Positions 1-8,580 of a stretch of 64,000 nucleotides of DNA are shown here, piece by piece. The first letter of the stretch is position 1, and each line of letters begins with the position of its first letter. The notes under the pieces were generated by a model. It saw only the letters and a list, made by a program, of their open reading frames with translations. It searched no databases and was not told the origin of the DNA. Made by a program: the position numbers and the translations under genes. This stretch comes from Pseudomonas reactans (lineage in GTDB: Bacteria; Pseudomonadota; Gammaproteobacteria; Pseudomonadales; Pseudomonadaceae): assembly GCF_013385825.1 (NCBI RefSeq), contig NZ_JACAPG010000005.1:214103-278102 (forward strand), in the 5' to 3' direction.

Positions 1-59
1 TGTTACGCGTTGCATTTTTTAAGAGAACTTCATTGGGCTGATGGTGACTATCGACGCCA

Positions 60-87
60 GCGATGGCTCGTTGCGACGAGCCATCGC
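60..87. terminator. Perfect 12-bp hairpin downstream of the pirin gene
   Basis: Arms at 60-71 and 76-87 are perfect complements around a four-base loop. The hairpin lies 8 bases beyond the stop of the minus-strand pirin gene, where a terminator is expected. There is no T run directly after it on either strand, so it may stabilise the 3' end instead of terminating by itself. Confidence 0.5.
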
Positions 88-95
88 ACGCCTGG

Positions 96-818
96 TCATG
101 GCATCTGCGGCAGCTCTTGCGGGCGCAGATCGAACACCAGCACTTCGGCGTCCTCACCGTGGCCCAGGCGGATCTGCCGTTCATCCCGCACGCGGGCGCC
201 GTCGCCTTCCTGCAAGCGCTGGCCGTTGACTTCAGCGCTGCCTCGGGCCACATGGATGTACACATGACGATCCGGCGCCAGGTCCAGGGTGGCGGCTTCG
301 TCGCCGTTGAACAGCCCGGCATACACCCGTGCGTCCTGGCGCACGCTGAGGGAACCGTCGTTGCCGTCCGGCGAGATGATCAACTGCAAGCGCCCACGTT
401 TCTGCGCCTCGCTGAAGTGCTCCTGCTGATAACGCGGTTCGGCGCCGGCTTCATTCGGCACGATCCAGATCTGCAGGAAGTGCACGCCACGGGTCTGGCT
501 GTGGTTGAACTCGCTGTGGGCCACGCCGCTGCCGGCGCTCATCAGTTGCACATCGCCGGGGCGGATCACCGAGCCGGTGCCCAGGGTGTCTTTGTGTTCC
601 AGCGCGCCTTCCAGCACATAGGAGAAAATCTCCATGTCGCGGTGGGGGTGTTGGCCAAAGCCTTTACCGGCTGCAACACGGTCATCGTTGATCACCAGCA
701 GGTCGGAAAAGCCTTGTTCTTTCGGGTTCCAGTAGTTGGCGAACGAGAAGGTGTGAAACGACTTCAACCAACCGTGATTGGCGGCGCCGCGTTCGGAAGC
801 TTTGCGAAGGGTCAGCAT
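96..818 (-). CDS. Pirin family protein (bicupin)
   Basis: A 240-residue pirin/YhaK-type protein. The N-terminal cupin carries the metal-binding pattern HPHRDMEIFSYVLEG (about residues 57-71) and a later H in SEFNHSQ. Family members are iron-binding; some have quercetin 2,3-dioxygenase activity and others act as redox-sensing co-regulators, so the reaction cannot be fixed from sequence. Length is normal. It is divergent from a GlxA-type AraC regulator, and the 180-base gap between them holds a 9-bp inverted repeat, which suggests the regulator controls it. It ends before a strong hairpin. Confidence 0.9.
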   Translation of the reverse strand: MLTLRKASERGAANHGWLKSFHTFSFANYWNPKEQGFSDLLVINDDRVAAGKGFGQHPHRDMEIFSYVLEGALEHKDTLGTGSVIRPGDVQLMSAGSGVAHSEFNHSQTRGVHFLQIWIVPNEAGAEPRYQQEHFSEAQKRGRLQLIISPDGNDGSLSVRQDARVYAGLFNGDEAATLDLAPDRHVYIHVARGSAEVNGQRLQEGDGARVRDERQIRLGHGEDAEVLVFDLRPQELPQMP

Positions 819-919
819 GGTCTTGTCCTCAAGTGGGAGCGGGCTGCGGCATGCAGGGCTCCGGCGTTGAGAAGAAGGTTAATAGTTATTGTAGGATTCA
901 TTAAGAAGCTGAAATATGA

Positions 920-948
920 ATAACTGTCTCCTTTAGGTTGACAGTTAT
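920..948. promoter_or_regulatory. Inverted repeat between pirin and GlxA-type regulator
   Basis: ATAACTGTC (920-928) and GACAGTTAT (940-948) are perfect inverted arms separated by 11 bases, in the middle of the divergent intergenic region. Position and symmetry suggest an operator serving one or both genes. The binding protein is inferred, not shown. Confidence 0.5.
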
Positions 949-998
949 GAACGTGCAATAATGGCGGCCGCATTCCTTCTCGATGGACTTTTCTCGCT

Positions 999-1949
999 AT
1001 GAAAACCGTGGCCATGGCGCTGTTTCCGGACTTCCTCCTGCTCGACATGGCCGGGCCGCTCGAAGTGTTTTCCATTGCCAACCGCTACCTCCCAGCGGCG
1101 GATCACTATCAGATCCTTACCCTCGGTACCGAGCCTGGCCGGTTGCGCGCCTCCAATGGTGTCGCGGTACACACCGACTTGCTGCTGGACCAGGCCCAGG
1201 ATGCCTACGATCTGCTGCTGGTGCCCGGCGGTCCTGGTGCCTACAACGAATGCCACCCGGCGTTGTTACCCTGGCTCAGGGCCGCCGCGCCACGGGCACG
1301 GCGCTTCGGCTCCATTTGCACCGGCGCCTTTGTACTCGGGCATGCAGGGCTTTTGGATGGTCACCGCGTGACCACCCACTGGCACTACACCGATCGGCTG
1401 ATCAAGGCGTTCCCCAAGGCTGTTGTGGAAACCGACCGTATCTATTTGCAGGACGGGCGCCTGATCACCTCGGGTGGCGTCACCGCGGGTATCGACCTGG
1501 CGCTGTCGGTGGTGGCCCAGGACCACGGCAAGCATGTCGCCGTGGAAGTGGCCAAGGTGTTGCTGGTGGTGATGAAACGCCAGGGCGGCCAGGCCCAATT
1601 CAGTCCGATGACGGCGGCGGTGGCGCCTCAGGAAACGGCGATCACCCGCGTGCAGAAGCATGTGCTGGAGCATCTCGATCAACCGTTCACCATCGAGTCC
1701 ATGGCCGAACTGGCCGGCATGAGCGCGCGCCACTTTGCGCGGTTGTTTGCCAAGGAGGTGCAGATGACCCCCATGGCATTCCTGCAGGGCGCGCGCATCG
1801 ACCGCGCCCGGCAATTGCTGGAAACCACCGACTTGCCGCTCAAGACCGTGGCGTTCCACGCGGGCTTTGGCAGCGTGCGGCACATGCGCTTTCTGTTCAG
1901 CGAAAAACTGGGCCTCAACCCGACCCAATACCGACAGCAGTTCAGTTAA
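999..1949 (+). CDS. GlxA family transcriptional regulator (DJ-1/PfpI plus AraC HTH)
   Basis: A 316-residue regulator. Residues 1-190 form a DJ-1/PfpI-like amidotransferase fold (LLLVPGGPGAYN, then FGSICTGAFVLGHAGLLDG with the nucleophile-elbow Cys). Residues 215-316 are an AraC/XylS double helix-turn-helix (ESMAELAGMSARHFARLF; LKTVAFHAGFGSVRHMRFLF). In this family the first domain senses a small ligand and the second binds DNA. The ATG at 999 gives a normal-length protein. The effector is unknown; divergent placement suggests it regulates the pirin gene. Confidence 0.9.
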   Translation: MKTVAMALFPDFLLLDMAGPLEVFSIANRYLPAADHYQILTLGTEPGRLRASNGVAVHTDLLLDQAQDAYDLLLVPGGPGAYNECHPALLPWLRAAAPRARRFGSICTGAFVLGHAGLLDGHRVTTHWHYTDRLIKAFPKAVVETDRIYLQDGRLITSGGVTAGIDLALSVVAQDHGKHVAVEVAKVLLVVMKRQGGQAQFSPMTAAVAPQETAITRVQKHVLEHLDQPFTIESMAELAGMSARHFARLFAKEVQMTPMAFLQGARIDRARQLLETTDLPLKTVAFHAGFGSVRHMRFLFSEKLGLNPTQYRQQFS

Positions 1950-2044
1950 CGACAAAATGTCCGTCTGGCGCACCCGAATGTCCGTATCGCTCCCCGTGCC
2001 AGCATTGTCCTGTTATCGCCAACTGGCAAGATAGCGGCAAGCCC

Positions 2045-3568
2045 ATGGAAAAGGATGCGCGAACGCCCAAGGCCGGGTGTTTCAGCGCTTTTACACAGAT
2101 GAATACCCCTCAGGCGATTGAGGCTGAAGGCACGGTGCGCTTCGGCGCCTATGTCTTTCACCGGCAACAGCGTCTGGTCAGCAAGGCAGGCTGGCCGGTG
2201 CCTCTGGGCGGGCGGGCGCTGGATATCCTCACGGTGCTGCTTGAAGCGCCTGGTCAGTACATCAGCAAGGCCACCTTGATCGAGCGTGTCTGGCCGAACA
2301 GCGTGGTGGAAGAAAACAACCTGCGGGTGCACATCGCTGCACTGCGTCGCGCCCTTGACGGGCAGCGCTTCATTCTCAACGATCCGCAGCGTGGCTACTG
2401 TTTCGCCGCCGCCGTGCACGGCGTTGTGCCGGCCACGTTACCCCGGCATAACCTCGCCGTACGCCTTAGCCCGGTGATGGGCTGCGATGAACTGTTGGGT
2501 GTGCTGGTGCGACGCCTGTCCGGTCAACGCCTGATGACGCTCACTGGGTGTGCCGGCGTGGGCAAGAGCAGCCTGGCCCTGGCGTTGGCTGAGCGAGTGT
2601 TGCCGCGTTATCGGGACGGCGTGTGGTGGGTCGACCTGGCTACGGTGGAAGCGCCGATGAGCATGCTGCGCCACCTGGCTTCGGTGCTGCACCTTGAACC
2701 CTGCGCCAGTGCCGCTGAACTGGGGCGCCAATTGGCGGCCCGCCAGTTGCTGCTGGTGCTTGACGGCGCCGACCTGCTACTCGGTGCCTGCCGTCACCTG
2801 GTGCGCGTGCTACGCGAAGCGGCGCCTCAGGTCAGCGTGTTGGTCAGCAGTCGTGAAGCCCTGCAAGTCCCCGGCGAATGGGTGCAACGCGTGCCTCGGC
2901 TGGCGGTGCCTGCGCCATCGACGTTGAGCCGTGTCGAAGAAGCGATGGCTTACCCGGCGGTGCAAGTGTTCGTCGCCCGAGTACGTGCTGCTCAGCAAGG
3001 CTTTGTGCTGCGACCCCAAGACTTGGCCCCGCTGCGTGACATCTGTCGACGCCTGGATGGCATTCCCCTGGCCCTGGAGCTGGCGGCCGCTCAAGTGGAT
3101 GCCCTTGGCGTGCGTGGATTGCAGCAGCAACTGTGCAAAGGCGTGCAAGTGCTGAGCCGGGGCCGGCGCACGGCGGTGGAACGTCATCAATCCCTGAACG
3201 CGGCCCTGGACTGGAGCTACCAGCGCCTGAGCCTGCCGGAGCGCTGGCTGTTCCTGCAATTGGGGTTGTTCAAGATGGCGGTCACCTTGCCCACCTTGAG
3301 TGAACTGGTCGCTGGTACCGAGCTGGAACATGCCGACTTGGCCTACCTGCTGGGGCGTCTGGTGAGCACTTCGTTGCTGACCCTCGAACCCGGCCCCGGC
3401 AATGCCCGTTACCGCCTGCTCAACTGCGTGCGCAGCTATGCACTCGCGCAGTTACGCGACCCGATGCAGGTCGCGCGCTTGCAGCAGGGCTATGGGCATT
3501 ACCTGGGGCCGTTTTCAGGCCGGCCGTTTGTCCTGCAACTCGTCGAGCAGGCCGCGTACGCGGACTAG
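2045..3568 (+). CDS. Winged-helix / NTPase (STAND-like) regulator, C-terminally truncated
   Basis: A 507-residue protein. Residues about 28-115 are an OmpR/PhoB-type winged helix (RALDILTVLLEAPGQYISK, LRVHIAALRRAL). An NB-ARC-like ATPase follows, with P-loop LTGCAGVGKSS near residue 170 and the GIPLALELAAAQ motif near residue 340. It is paralogous to the convergent gene at 3515-6277 but about 410 residues shorter. It stops just after the point where its paralogue continues into helical repeats, and the last residues are encoded antisense to the 3' end of that paralogue. ATG 2099 is an alternative start. It may be a degraded or a minimal, still active copy. Confidence 0.75.
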   Translation: MEKDARTPKAGCFSAFTQMNTPQAIEAEGTVRFGAYVFHRQQRLVSKAGWPVPLGGRALDILTVLLEAPGQYISKATLIERVWPNSVVEENNLRVHIAALRRALDGQRFILNDPQRGYCFAAAVHGVVPATLPRHNLAVRLSPVMGCDELLGVLVRRLSGQRLMTLTGCAGVGKSSLALALAERVLPRYRDGVWWVDLATVEAPMSMLRHLASVLHLEPCASAAELGRQLAARQLLLVLDGADLLLGACRHLVRVLREAAPQVSVLVSSREALQVPGEWVQRVPRLAVPAPSTLSRVEEAMAYPAVQVFVARVRAAQQGFVLRPQDLAPLRDICRRLDGIPLALELAAAQVDALGVRGLQQQLCKGVQVLSRGRRTAVERHQSLNAALDWSYQRLSLPERWLFLQLGLFKMAVTLPTLSELVAGTELEHADLAYLLGRLVSTSLLTLEPGPGNARYRLLNCVRSYALAQLRDPMQVARLQQGYGHYLGPFSGRPFVLQLVEQAAYAD

Positions 3569-6277
3569 GTCCTGGGTGGCAAAGCCCTCCGTGAACCGCG
3601 TGTAGACCGAACTCAGCAGATCGCGGGCCGGCCGCACGCGGCCTTGCGCCTGCCACAGCCGTGCCAACGACGCCGCACAGCGCAGCTCCCAGGCCAGCGC
3701 GCCTTGCTGGTGAGCCAGGCCCAAAGCTTCCAGCAACAGCGCTTCGGCCGCACGGGCATCGGTCATGCTTTCGGCGCGTATCCGCAGGATCTCAGGGGTG
3801 CACCAACCCGCGTCGCCCGCGCGGGCGCGTTCGAACCCAGGCTCGTCCAGTGCATGGGAACCCAGCGTGACCAGGATATCCTCAATCAACCCCAGGCCTT
3901 GCAGGTCCTTGCGCCCAAGGATTCCTGCGTAGTGACCGGCCCACGTCTTGAACAACTGCACCGAATGCTTGTGGGCATGTTCCAACAGCAGTGCCTGCAG
4001 GGTCTGGGCGGTGTCTTCGTCACCGTTGTAACGGGCGATGACCACGCCTGCCAACGCCAGGGTGTAGCAGATGGAGGTGCCATGATTGATCTGCTGCGCC
4101 AGTTCCAACGCTTGGTTGGCGGTGCGCCAGGCTTGCTCGGGAAAGCCTTGCAACCACAGGATTCGCGCCAGCACCGTGAGTGAGGCAACGCTCTGGTCGT
4201 ATTGCACACCGATGCCGTGGGCAAATCGGTTGAGGTGGCCGCTGTGCGCCATGCGTTGGATCACTTGCTCGGCATTGTGCCGGGCGAGTGCCTGGTTGCC
4301 GTTGTAATGCTGGGCCAGCACCCGCAGACGCTGGGCGCTGATATCCAGTTGCGGGTCGGTGCGTGGGTCGAGGCGATCAAACTGCACGCTTTGCACCAGC
4401 GCCTGACGATACTGGCCTGCGCACAGGTTCACCGCCATATGCCCGGAGACCGCGCGCAGTTGCCCCGCGACATCCTCGCGCGCTTCGGCCAGGTGCCGCG
4501 CATGGACGAACGCGGCAATGGTCTGCGGGGCCCCGCCCATGGCGTGATAGGACAGGCTGCCCAGCGCCAATTGCAGTTGCATCGACAAACGGGGGCAGGG
4601 CGATACGGCCTGGTCCATCAACGCCAGCGCTTTGTTCACGTACAAGCGGTGTTCCCTGAGCAACGACAACTCTTGCCACAATGGCATTGCGCTGACGGTC
4701 AAGCGGATTGCCAGCAGGTGTTCGCCCCCCTGCGCGAGCCCCCAGTCGAGGGCTGCGCGGATATCTTCACACAGCGGCGCGTAACGGTCGATCCAGGGCT
4801 GGGTGGCGACCGAATCCCAATCGTCGCGCGCCTGTTCCATCAGCGCCAGGCAACGCTCGGCATGGCGTTCGCGGGTGGCGTCAAGCTCTTGGGCGACGCT
4901 GAGCTTTTCCAGGGCGTAGGTACGGGTGATGTCCAGCAGGCGATACACCATCTCGTCATCACCGGCCTCGACATTGAGCAAGGATTTGGCGACCAGTTGA
5001 GTGATTGAGCCCAGCACTTCGGCGGGTGCTACCTGCTCCCCGGCAATCACCGCCGCCGCACTGGCCAGGCTGAAACCGCCGCGAAACACCGCCAGGCGAC
5101 GCAGGCAGATCTGTTCGCAGGCGGTCAGCAGTTCAAAGCTCCAGTCCAGCGTGGCGCGCAAGGTTTGATGGCGGGGCAGGGCGTTGCGCCGACCACGGGT
5201 CAGCAGGCGGAAATTGTCCTCCATCTGCACCAATAGCCCTGGCAAGCCAAAGCGCTCGATCTGCGCAGCTACCAACTCGATCGCCAAGGGAATGCCGTCC
5301 AGGCGCTGGCAGATATCAATCGCCAGCGGCAGTTCGGTTTCGCTCAGCTCAAAGCTGTCCTGATGGGACATGGCCCGCTCGATCAACAATTGCAGGGCCG
5401 GGTAGCCCAACGCCTGGGCGCGATTGCCGGTGACGGGCGGGCAGGCCAGGGGCTCCAGGCGCTGCACGGATTCGCCTTCGGCGCGCAATGCCTCGCGACT
5501 GGTGGCCAGGATGTGCAGCCTGGGCGCATGGCGCAGCAGGGTTTCGCTGATCAGGGCGATGTCGTCGAGCAGGTGCTCACAGTTGTCGATCACCAGCAGC
5601 AACTGGCGTTCCTGCAGGCTGCGCGCAAAGGTCGCCAAGGGTTCGTGCTCGGCATGCGTGACGTCGAGCAGGCCAGCCAGGTTGGGCAGGATCATCGATG
5701 GCGCGCTCAACGGCGCCAGGTCGAACAGCCGGATGCCGTCGCGGTAATGCCCGATCAACAATTCCGCCACCCGCAGCGCGACAGTGGTCTTGCCGATGCC
5801 GCCGGCGCCGGTCAGGGTGATAAAGCGTTGTTCCGGCAGTTGCTGCACCAGGCTGTCGATCAAGGCCTGACGGCCGATCATCCGGGTACGCCGCAACGGC
5901 AGGTTGTGGCAGGGACGTTGTGGGGCACCTTCGGAAGGCGGTGTCATCGGTTCGATGCTCAGTGGCGCAACAAAACTGTAGCCGCGCTGGGCCACGGTCA
6001 CGATATAGCGCTGCCCGGCCTGGCCATCGCCCAGAGCCTTGCGCAACGCCGCCATATGCACGCGCAGGTTGCCGTCTTCCACCACGCTTTTGGGCCAGAC
6101 GCGGGCGATCAATTCCTGCTTGCTCACCACATTGCCGGCCTGCTCCAGCAGGATCAGCAGGATATCCACCGCGCGCCGTCCCAAGCGCAAAGGGCGACCC
6201 GCCTCCAGCACCAGGCGTTGGCGCGGGTGGATGCGATAGGGGCCGAAATGCACGGCCTGGTCGCCGGGGTCGCTCAT
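3515..6277 (-). CDS. Winged-helix / ATP-binding (STAND-like) transcriptional regulator
   Basis: A 920-residue regulator. An OmpR-type winged helix is at residues about 10-105 (RRAVDILLILLEQAGNVVSK, LRVHMAALRKAL). An NB-ARC/AAA-type NTPase core starts near 140 (P-loop TGAGGIGKTTVALRVAE; Walker B-like LLLVIDNCEHLL; GIPLAIELVAAQ). The long helical C-terminal half, rich in Ala/Leu, looks like TPR repeats. Such proteins are signal-integrating switches; the ligand and targets are unknown. It converges on and overlaps by 54 bases with a truncated paralogue. Confidence 0.88.
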   Translation of the reverse strand: MSDPGDQAVHFGPYRIHPRQRLVLEAGRPLRLGRRAVDILLILLEQAGNVVSKQELIARVWPKSVVEDGNLRVHMAALRKALGDGQAGQRYIVTVAQRGYSFVAPLSIEPMTPPSEGAPQRPCHNLPLRRTRMIGRQALIDSLVQQLPEQRFITLTGAGGIGKTTVALRVAELLIGHYRDGIRLFDLAPLSAPSMILPNLAGLLDVTHAEHEPLATFARSLQERQLLLVIDNCEHLLDDIALISETLLRHAPRLHILATSREALRAEGESVQRLEPLACPPVTGNRAQALGYPALQLLIERAMSHQDSFELSETELPLAIDICQRLDGIPLAIELVAAQIERFGLPGLLVQMEDNFRLLTRGRRNALPRHQTLRATLDWSFELLTACEQICLRRLAVFRGGFSLASAAAVIAGEQVAPAEVLGSITQLVAKSLLNVEAGDDEMVYRLLDITRTYALEKLSVAQELDATRERHAERCLALMEQARDDWDSVATQPWIDRYAPLCEDIRAALDWGLAQGGEHLLAIRLTVSAMPLWQELSLLREHRLYVNKALALMDQAVSPCPRLSMQLQLALGSLSYHAMGGAPQTIAAFVHARHLAEAREDVAGQLRAVSGHMAVNLCAGQYRQALVQSVQFDRLDPRTDPQLDISAQRLRVLAQHYNGNQALARHNAEQVIQRMAHSGHLNRFAHGIGVQYDQSVASLTVLARILWLQGFPEQAWRTANQALELAQQINHGTSICYTLALAGVVIARYNGDEDTAQTLQALLLEHAHKHSVQLFKTWAGHYAGILGRKDLQGLGLIEDILVTLGSHALDEPGFERARAGDAGWCTPEILRIRAESMTDARAAEALLLEALGLAHQQGALAWELRCAASLARLWQAQGRVRPARDLLSSVYTRFTEGFATQDLVRVRGLLDELQDKRPA

Positions 6278-6335
6278 GGGTGGCCGTGCTCGGAAAGGGG
6301 GGAGCGGCCAGCATATTCCAGGTACGCACCGACCA

Positions 6336-6734
6336 CTAGGCTGCGATCACTTGAGGCTTGTGGCGCGAGTGGTGATTTCGCCAGGTCATCGGGTTGACGC
6401 CTTCGCTGCGGGTGAACATGTGGCAGAAGTGCGCCTGGTCGCAAAAACCGCATTCCAGGCTGATTTGCGTCAGGCTCAGGGACGAGCTGGTGATCAGCTC
6501 CTTGGCGCGCTGGATGCGCTGTTGACGGATCCACTCCTGCGGTGACAACCCGGTGGTGCACTTGAACGCCCGGGAGAAATGGCTGCGTGACAGCGCGCAG
6601 GCCTGGGCCAGGTCGGCAATGGCCAGGCTTTCGCCGAGGTTGGCCAGGATCAGTTGCTTGGCGATGCGCTCGCGCCGAGGGCACAGGCCGCCGGTGGCGG
6701 ACAAACGAGGGGCATATTGCTCGAGTCGGGCCAT
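6336..6734 (-). CDS. Short AraC family transcriptional regulator
   Basis: A 132-residue protein made almost wholly of an AraC/XylS DNA-binding domain, like MarA or SoxS, with no sensor domain. First HTH: SLAIADLAQACALSRSHFSR. Second: LTQISLECGFCDQAHFCHMF. The start MARLEQ at 6734 was chosen because everything upstream in frame lacks homology-like character. Single-domain members are usually controlled by their own level. It is divergent from a LysR gene across a 205-base gap and lies behind the STAND-like regulator. Confidence 0.82.
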   Translation of the reverse strand: MARLEQYAPRLSATGGLCPRRERIAKQLILANLGESLAIADLAQACALSRSHFSRAFKCTTGLSPQEWIRQQRIQRAKELITSSSLSLTQISLECGFCDQAHFCHMFTRSEGVNPMTWRNHHSRHKPQVIAA

Positions 6735-6939
6735 GACAAATATCCGCAGTCGATGGGAGCGTTCCCGGTGGATGGATGCAGTGTAGACGCGGTCAATCTT
6801 GTTGCCGGACCGTCCGGCTGACGAGTTAATCGTTGTTAATTTCGCCAGGTGCCGAGGTGAAAAAGACAGCACAGACATGCAATGCCGGTCGGGTTTTGCA
6901 TGCTTATCTGTGCGCTTGCCAACCGTTTGGATGTTTCCC

Positions 6940-7848
6940 ATGAACCGCAACGACCTGCGCCGCGTCGACATGAACCTGCTGGTGATTTTCGAAGCACTGA
7001 TGTTCGAGAAGAACCTGACCCGGGTCGCCGAAAAACTCTTCATGGGCCAACCGGCGGTGAGCGCGGCGTTGGGGCGTCTGCGCGACCTGTTCGACGACCC
7101 GTTACTGCTGCGCAACGGGCGGGGCATGGAGCCCACGCCACGCGCCGTGGCGATACTCAAGGAGTTGCAACCGGCCATGGACATCATTTCCGGTGCGGTC
7201 AGTCGTGCCAAGGATTTCGACCCTTCCAGCAGCTGTGCGGTGTTTCGCATTGGCCTCTCGGACGATGCCGAGTTTGGCCTGTTTCCGCCGTTGCTCAGTC
7301 AATTGCGTGAGGAGGCGCCGGGGATCATCGTGGTCGTACGCCGAGCCAATTACCTGTTGATGTCGTCGCTGCTGGCCAGTGGCGAGATTTCGGTGGGGGT
7401 GAGTTACACCACTGAGTTGCCGGCGAATGCCAAGCGCAAGAAGCTGCGAGACATTCCGTGCAAGGTCTTGCGCGGGGATGAGGGGACTGAGCCGCTGACG
7501 CTGGACGACTACTGTGAGCGGCCCCATGCGATGGTGTCGTTTTCCGGGGATTTGAGCGGCAATATCGATCTGGATTTGGCGCGGATCGGCCGGGCGCGGC
7601 GGGTGGTGCTGGCGGTACCGCAGTTCAGTGGGTTGCGGGCGTTGCTCGCCGGCACACAGATTATCGCGACGGTGCCGGATTATGCGGCGTGTGCGTTGAC
7701 CGAAGGCACCTCTTTGCGGGCAGAGGATCCGCCGTTTGCGATCGAGGAGGCGCAGTTGTCGATGGTGTGGAGCGGTGTGCACGACAATGATCCCGCGGAG
7801 CGGTGGTTACGGGCACGGATTGGGGAGCATATGGCGCGGGTAGTTTGA
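6940..7848 (+). CDS. LysR family transcriptional regulator
   Basis: A 302-residue LysR-type regulator. The winged HTH spans residues about 8-65 (LRRVDMNLLVIFEALM, LTRVAEKLFMGQPAVSAALGRLR), followed by a periplasmic-binding-like effector domain. The DLRRVDMNLL opening and GQPAVSAAL helix are typical of the NodD/LeuO/MexT-like branch. ATG 6931 would add three residues. No operon partner lies directly beside it, so its targets cannot be told. A 17-bp palindrome follows at 7864-7880. Confidence 0.88.
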   Translation: MNRNDLRRVDMNLLVIFEALMFEKNLTRVAEKLFMGQPAVSAALGRLRDLFDDPLLLRNGRGMEPTPRAVAILKELQPAMDIISGAVSRAKDFDPSSSCAVFRIGLSDDAEFGLFPPLLSQLREEAPGIIVVVRRANYLLMSSLLASGEISVGVSYTTELPANAKRKKLRDIPCKVLRGDEGTEPLTLDDYCERPHAMVSFSGDLSGNIDLDLARIGRARRVVLAVPQFSGLRALLAGTQIIATVPDYAACALTEGTSLRAEDPPFAIEEAQLSMVWSGVHDNDPAERWLRARIGEHMARVV

Positions 7849-7863
7849 CTCGGTACATAGCGT

Positions 7864-7880
7864 TGGATGCGGCGCATCCA
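7864..7880. other. 17-bp palindrome between LysR and phosphatase genes
   Basis: TGGATGCG and CGCATCCA flank a single G. It sits 16 bases after the LysR stop and could be a weak terminator hairpin or a protein-binding site for the downstream phosphatase-cobF genes. No T run follows. Confidence 0.35.
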
Positions 7881-7980
7881 GGCTTGGGTTACCCGGTGCT
7901 CTATCTGGCACAAGGCGTTGCACCTCAGCGATAACTGCGCCAGTCTTGGGGCCTTATCTTTTGGTCTCAAGCACGCTGCA

Positions 7981-8535
7981 ATGCACACCACTCGTTTGAC
8001 ACTCATTTGCCACGCCGTCACGCCTCTGCAAAAACAGGGGCGTTTTCCCGATGACGAGGCGGTGGCGATGGATTGGCGAGGCTCGGCGTTGTCGCTGGCT
8101 GAGCGCTACAAGAAAACCCGGCGACTATTGTGTGGGCCCGAGGTCAGGACGCGGCAGACGGCAGGCTTGTTCGGCGATGACGCGGTGATCGACGCTGCGT
8201 TGCGCGATGCTGATTTCGGGCAGTGGAAGGGCCAGGACATCGGTCAGTTGGAGCGTGACGCGTTGAATACGTGGCTCACCGACGCCACGTGCGCGCCCCA
8301 CGGTGGCGAATCGGTGGAGCATATCTGCCTGCGGGTAGGTGAGTGGATGAAAACCCTTGAAACCCAGCCCGGTCATGTCGTGGCCATCACCCATCCCTTT
8401 GTGATCCGTGCCGCGATGTGGCACGTCATGCAGTTTCCGCTGTCGATGTTCTACCGGATCGATTTCGAACCGCTGTCCGCCACTGAGCTGCGTTTCAACA
8501 ACGTATGGCGCCTGCGCCTGGAAACTCACGCCTAG
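7981..8535 (+). CDS. Histidine phosphatase superfamily protein with altered RHG motif
   Basis: A 184-residue phosphoglycerate-mutase-like protein. The family normally opens with an Arg-His-Gly motif; here it reads LICHAVTP, so the catalytic His is kept and the first Arg is Cys. The second Arg (PEVRTRQTA, about residue 55), the acidic residue region (DADFGQWKG) and the second His (VVAITHPF, about 139) are present. It ends 45 bases before cobF, which hints at a role in corrinoid metabolism, as alpha-ribazole phosphatases belong to this superfamily. Activity is uncertain because of the missing Arg. The start at 7981 places the motif at the usual N-terminal position. Confidence 0.82.
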   Translation: MHTTRLTLICHAVTPLQKQGRFPDDEAVAMDWRGSALSLAERYKKTRRLLCGPEVRTRQTAGLFGDDAVIDAALRDADFGQWKGQDIGQLERDALNTWLTDATCAPHGGESVEHICLRVGEWMKTLETQPGHVVAITHPFVIRAAMWHVMQFPLSMFYRIDFEPLSATELRFNNVWRLRLETHA

Positions 8536-8580
8536 CCGCCTGAACATGGCAAAATCCACGCCCCGCAATGAGAGCAACCC

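Noticed and set aside
2045..3568. Frameshift as the cause of the short STAND-like regulator
   Set aside because: No continuation of the TPR-like region could be found in other frames downstream; the sequence there is the convergent paralogue, so deletion is the better explanation.
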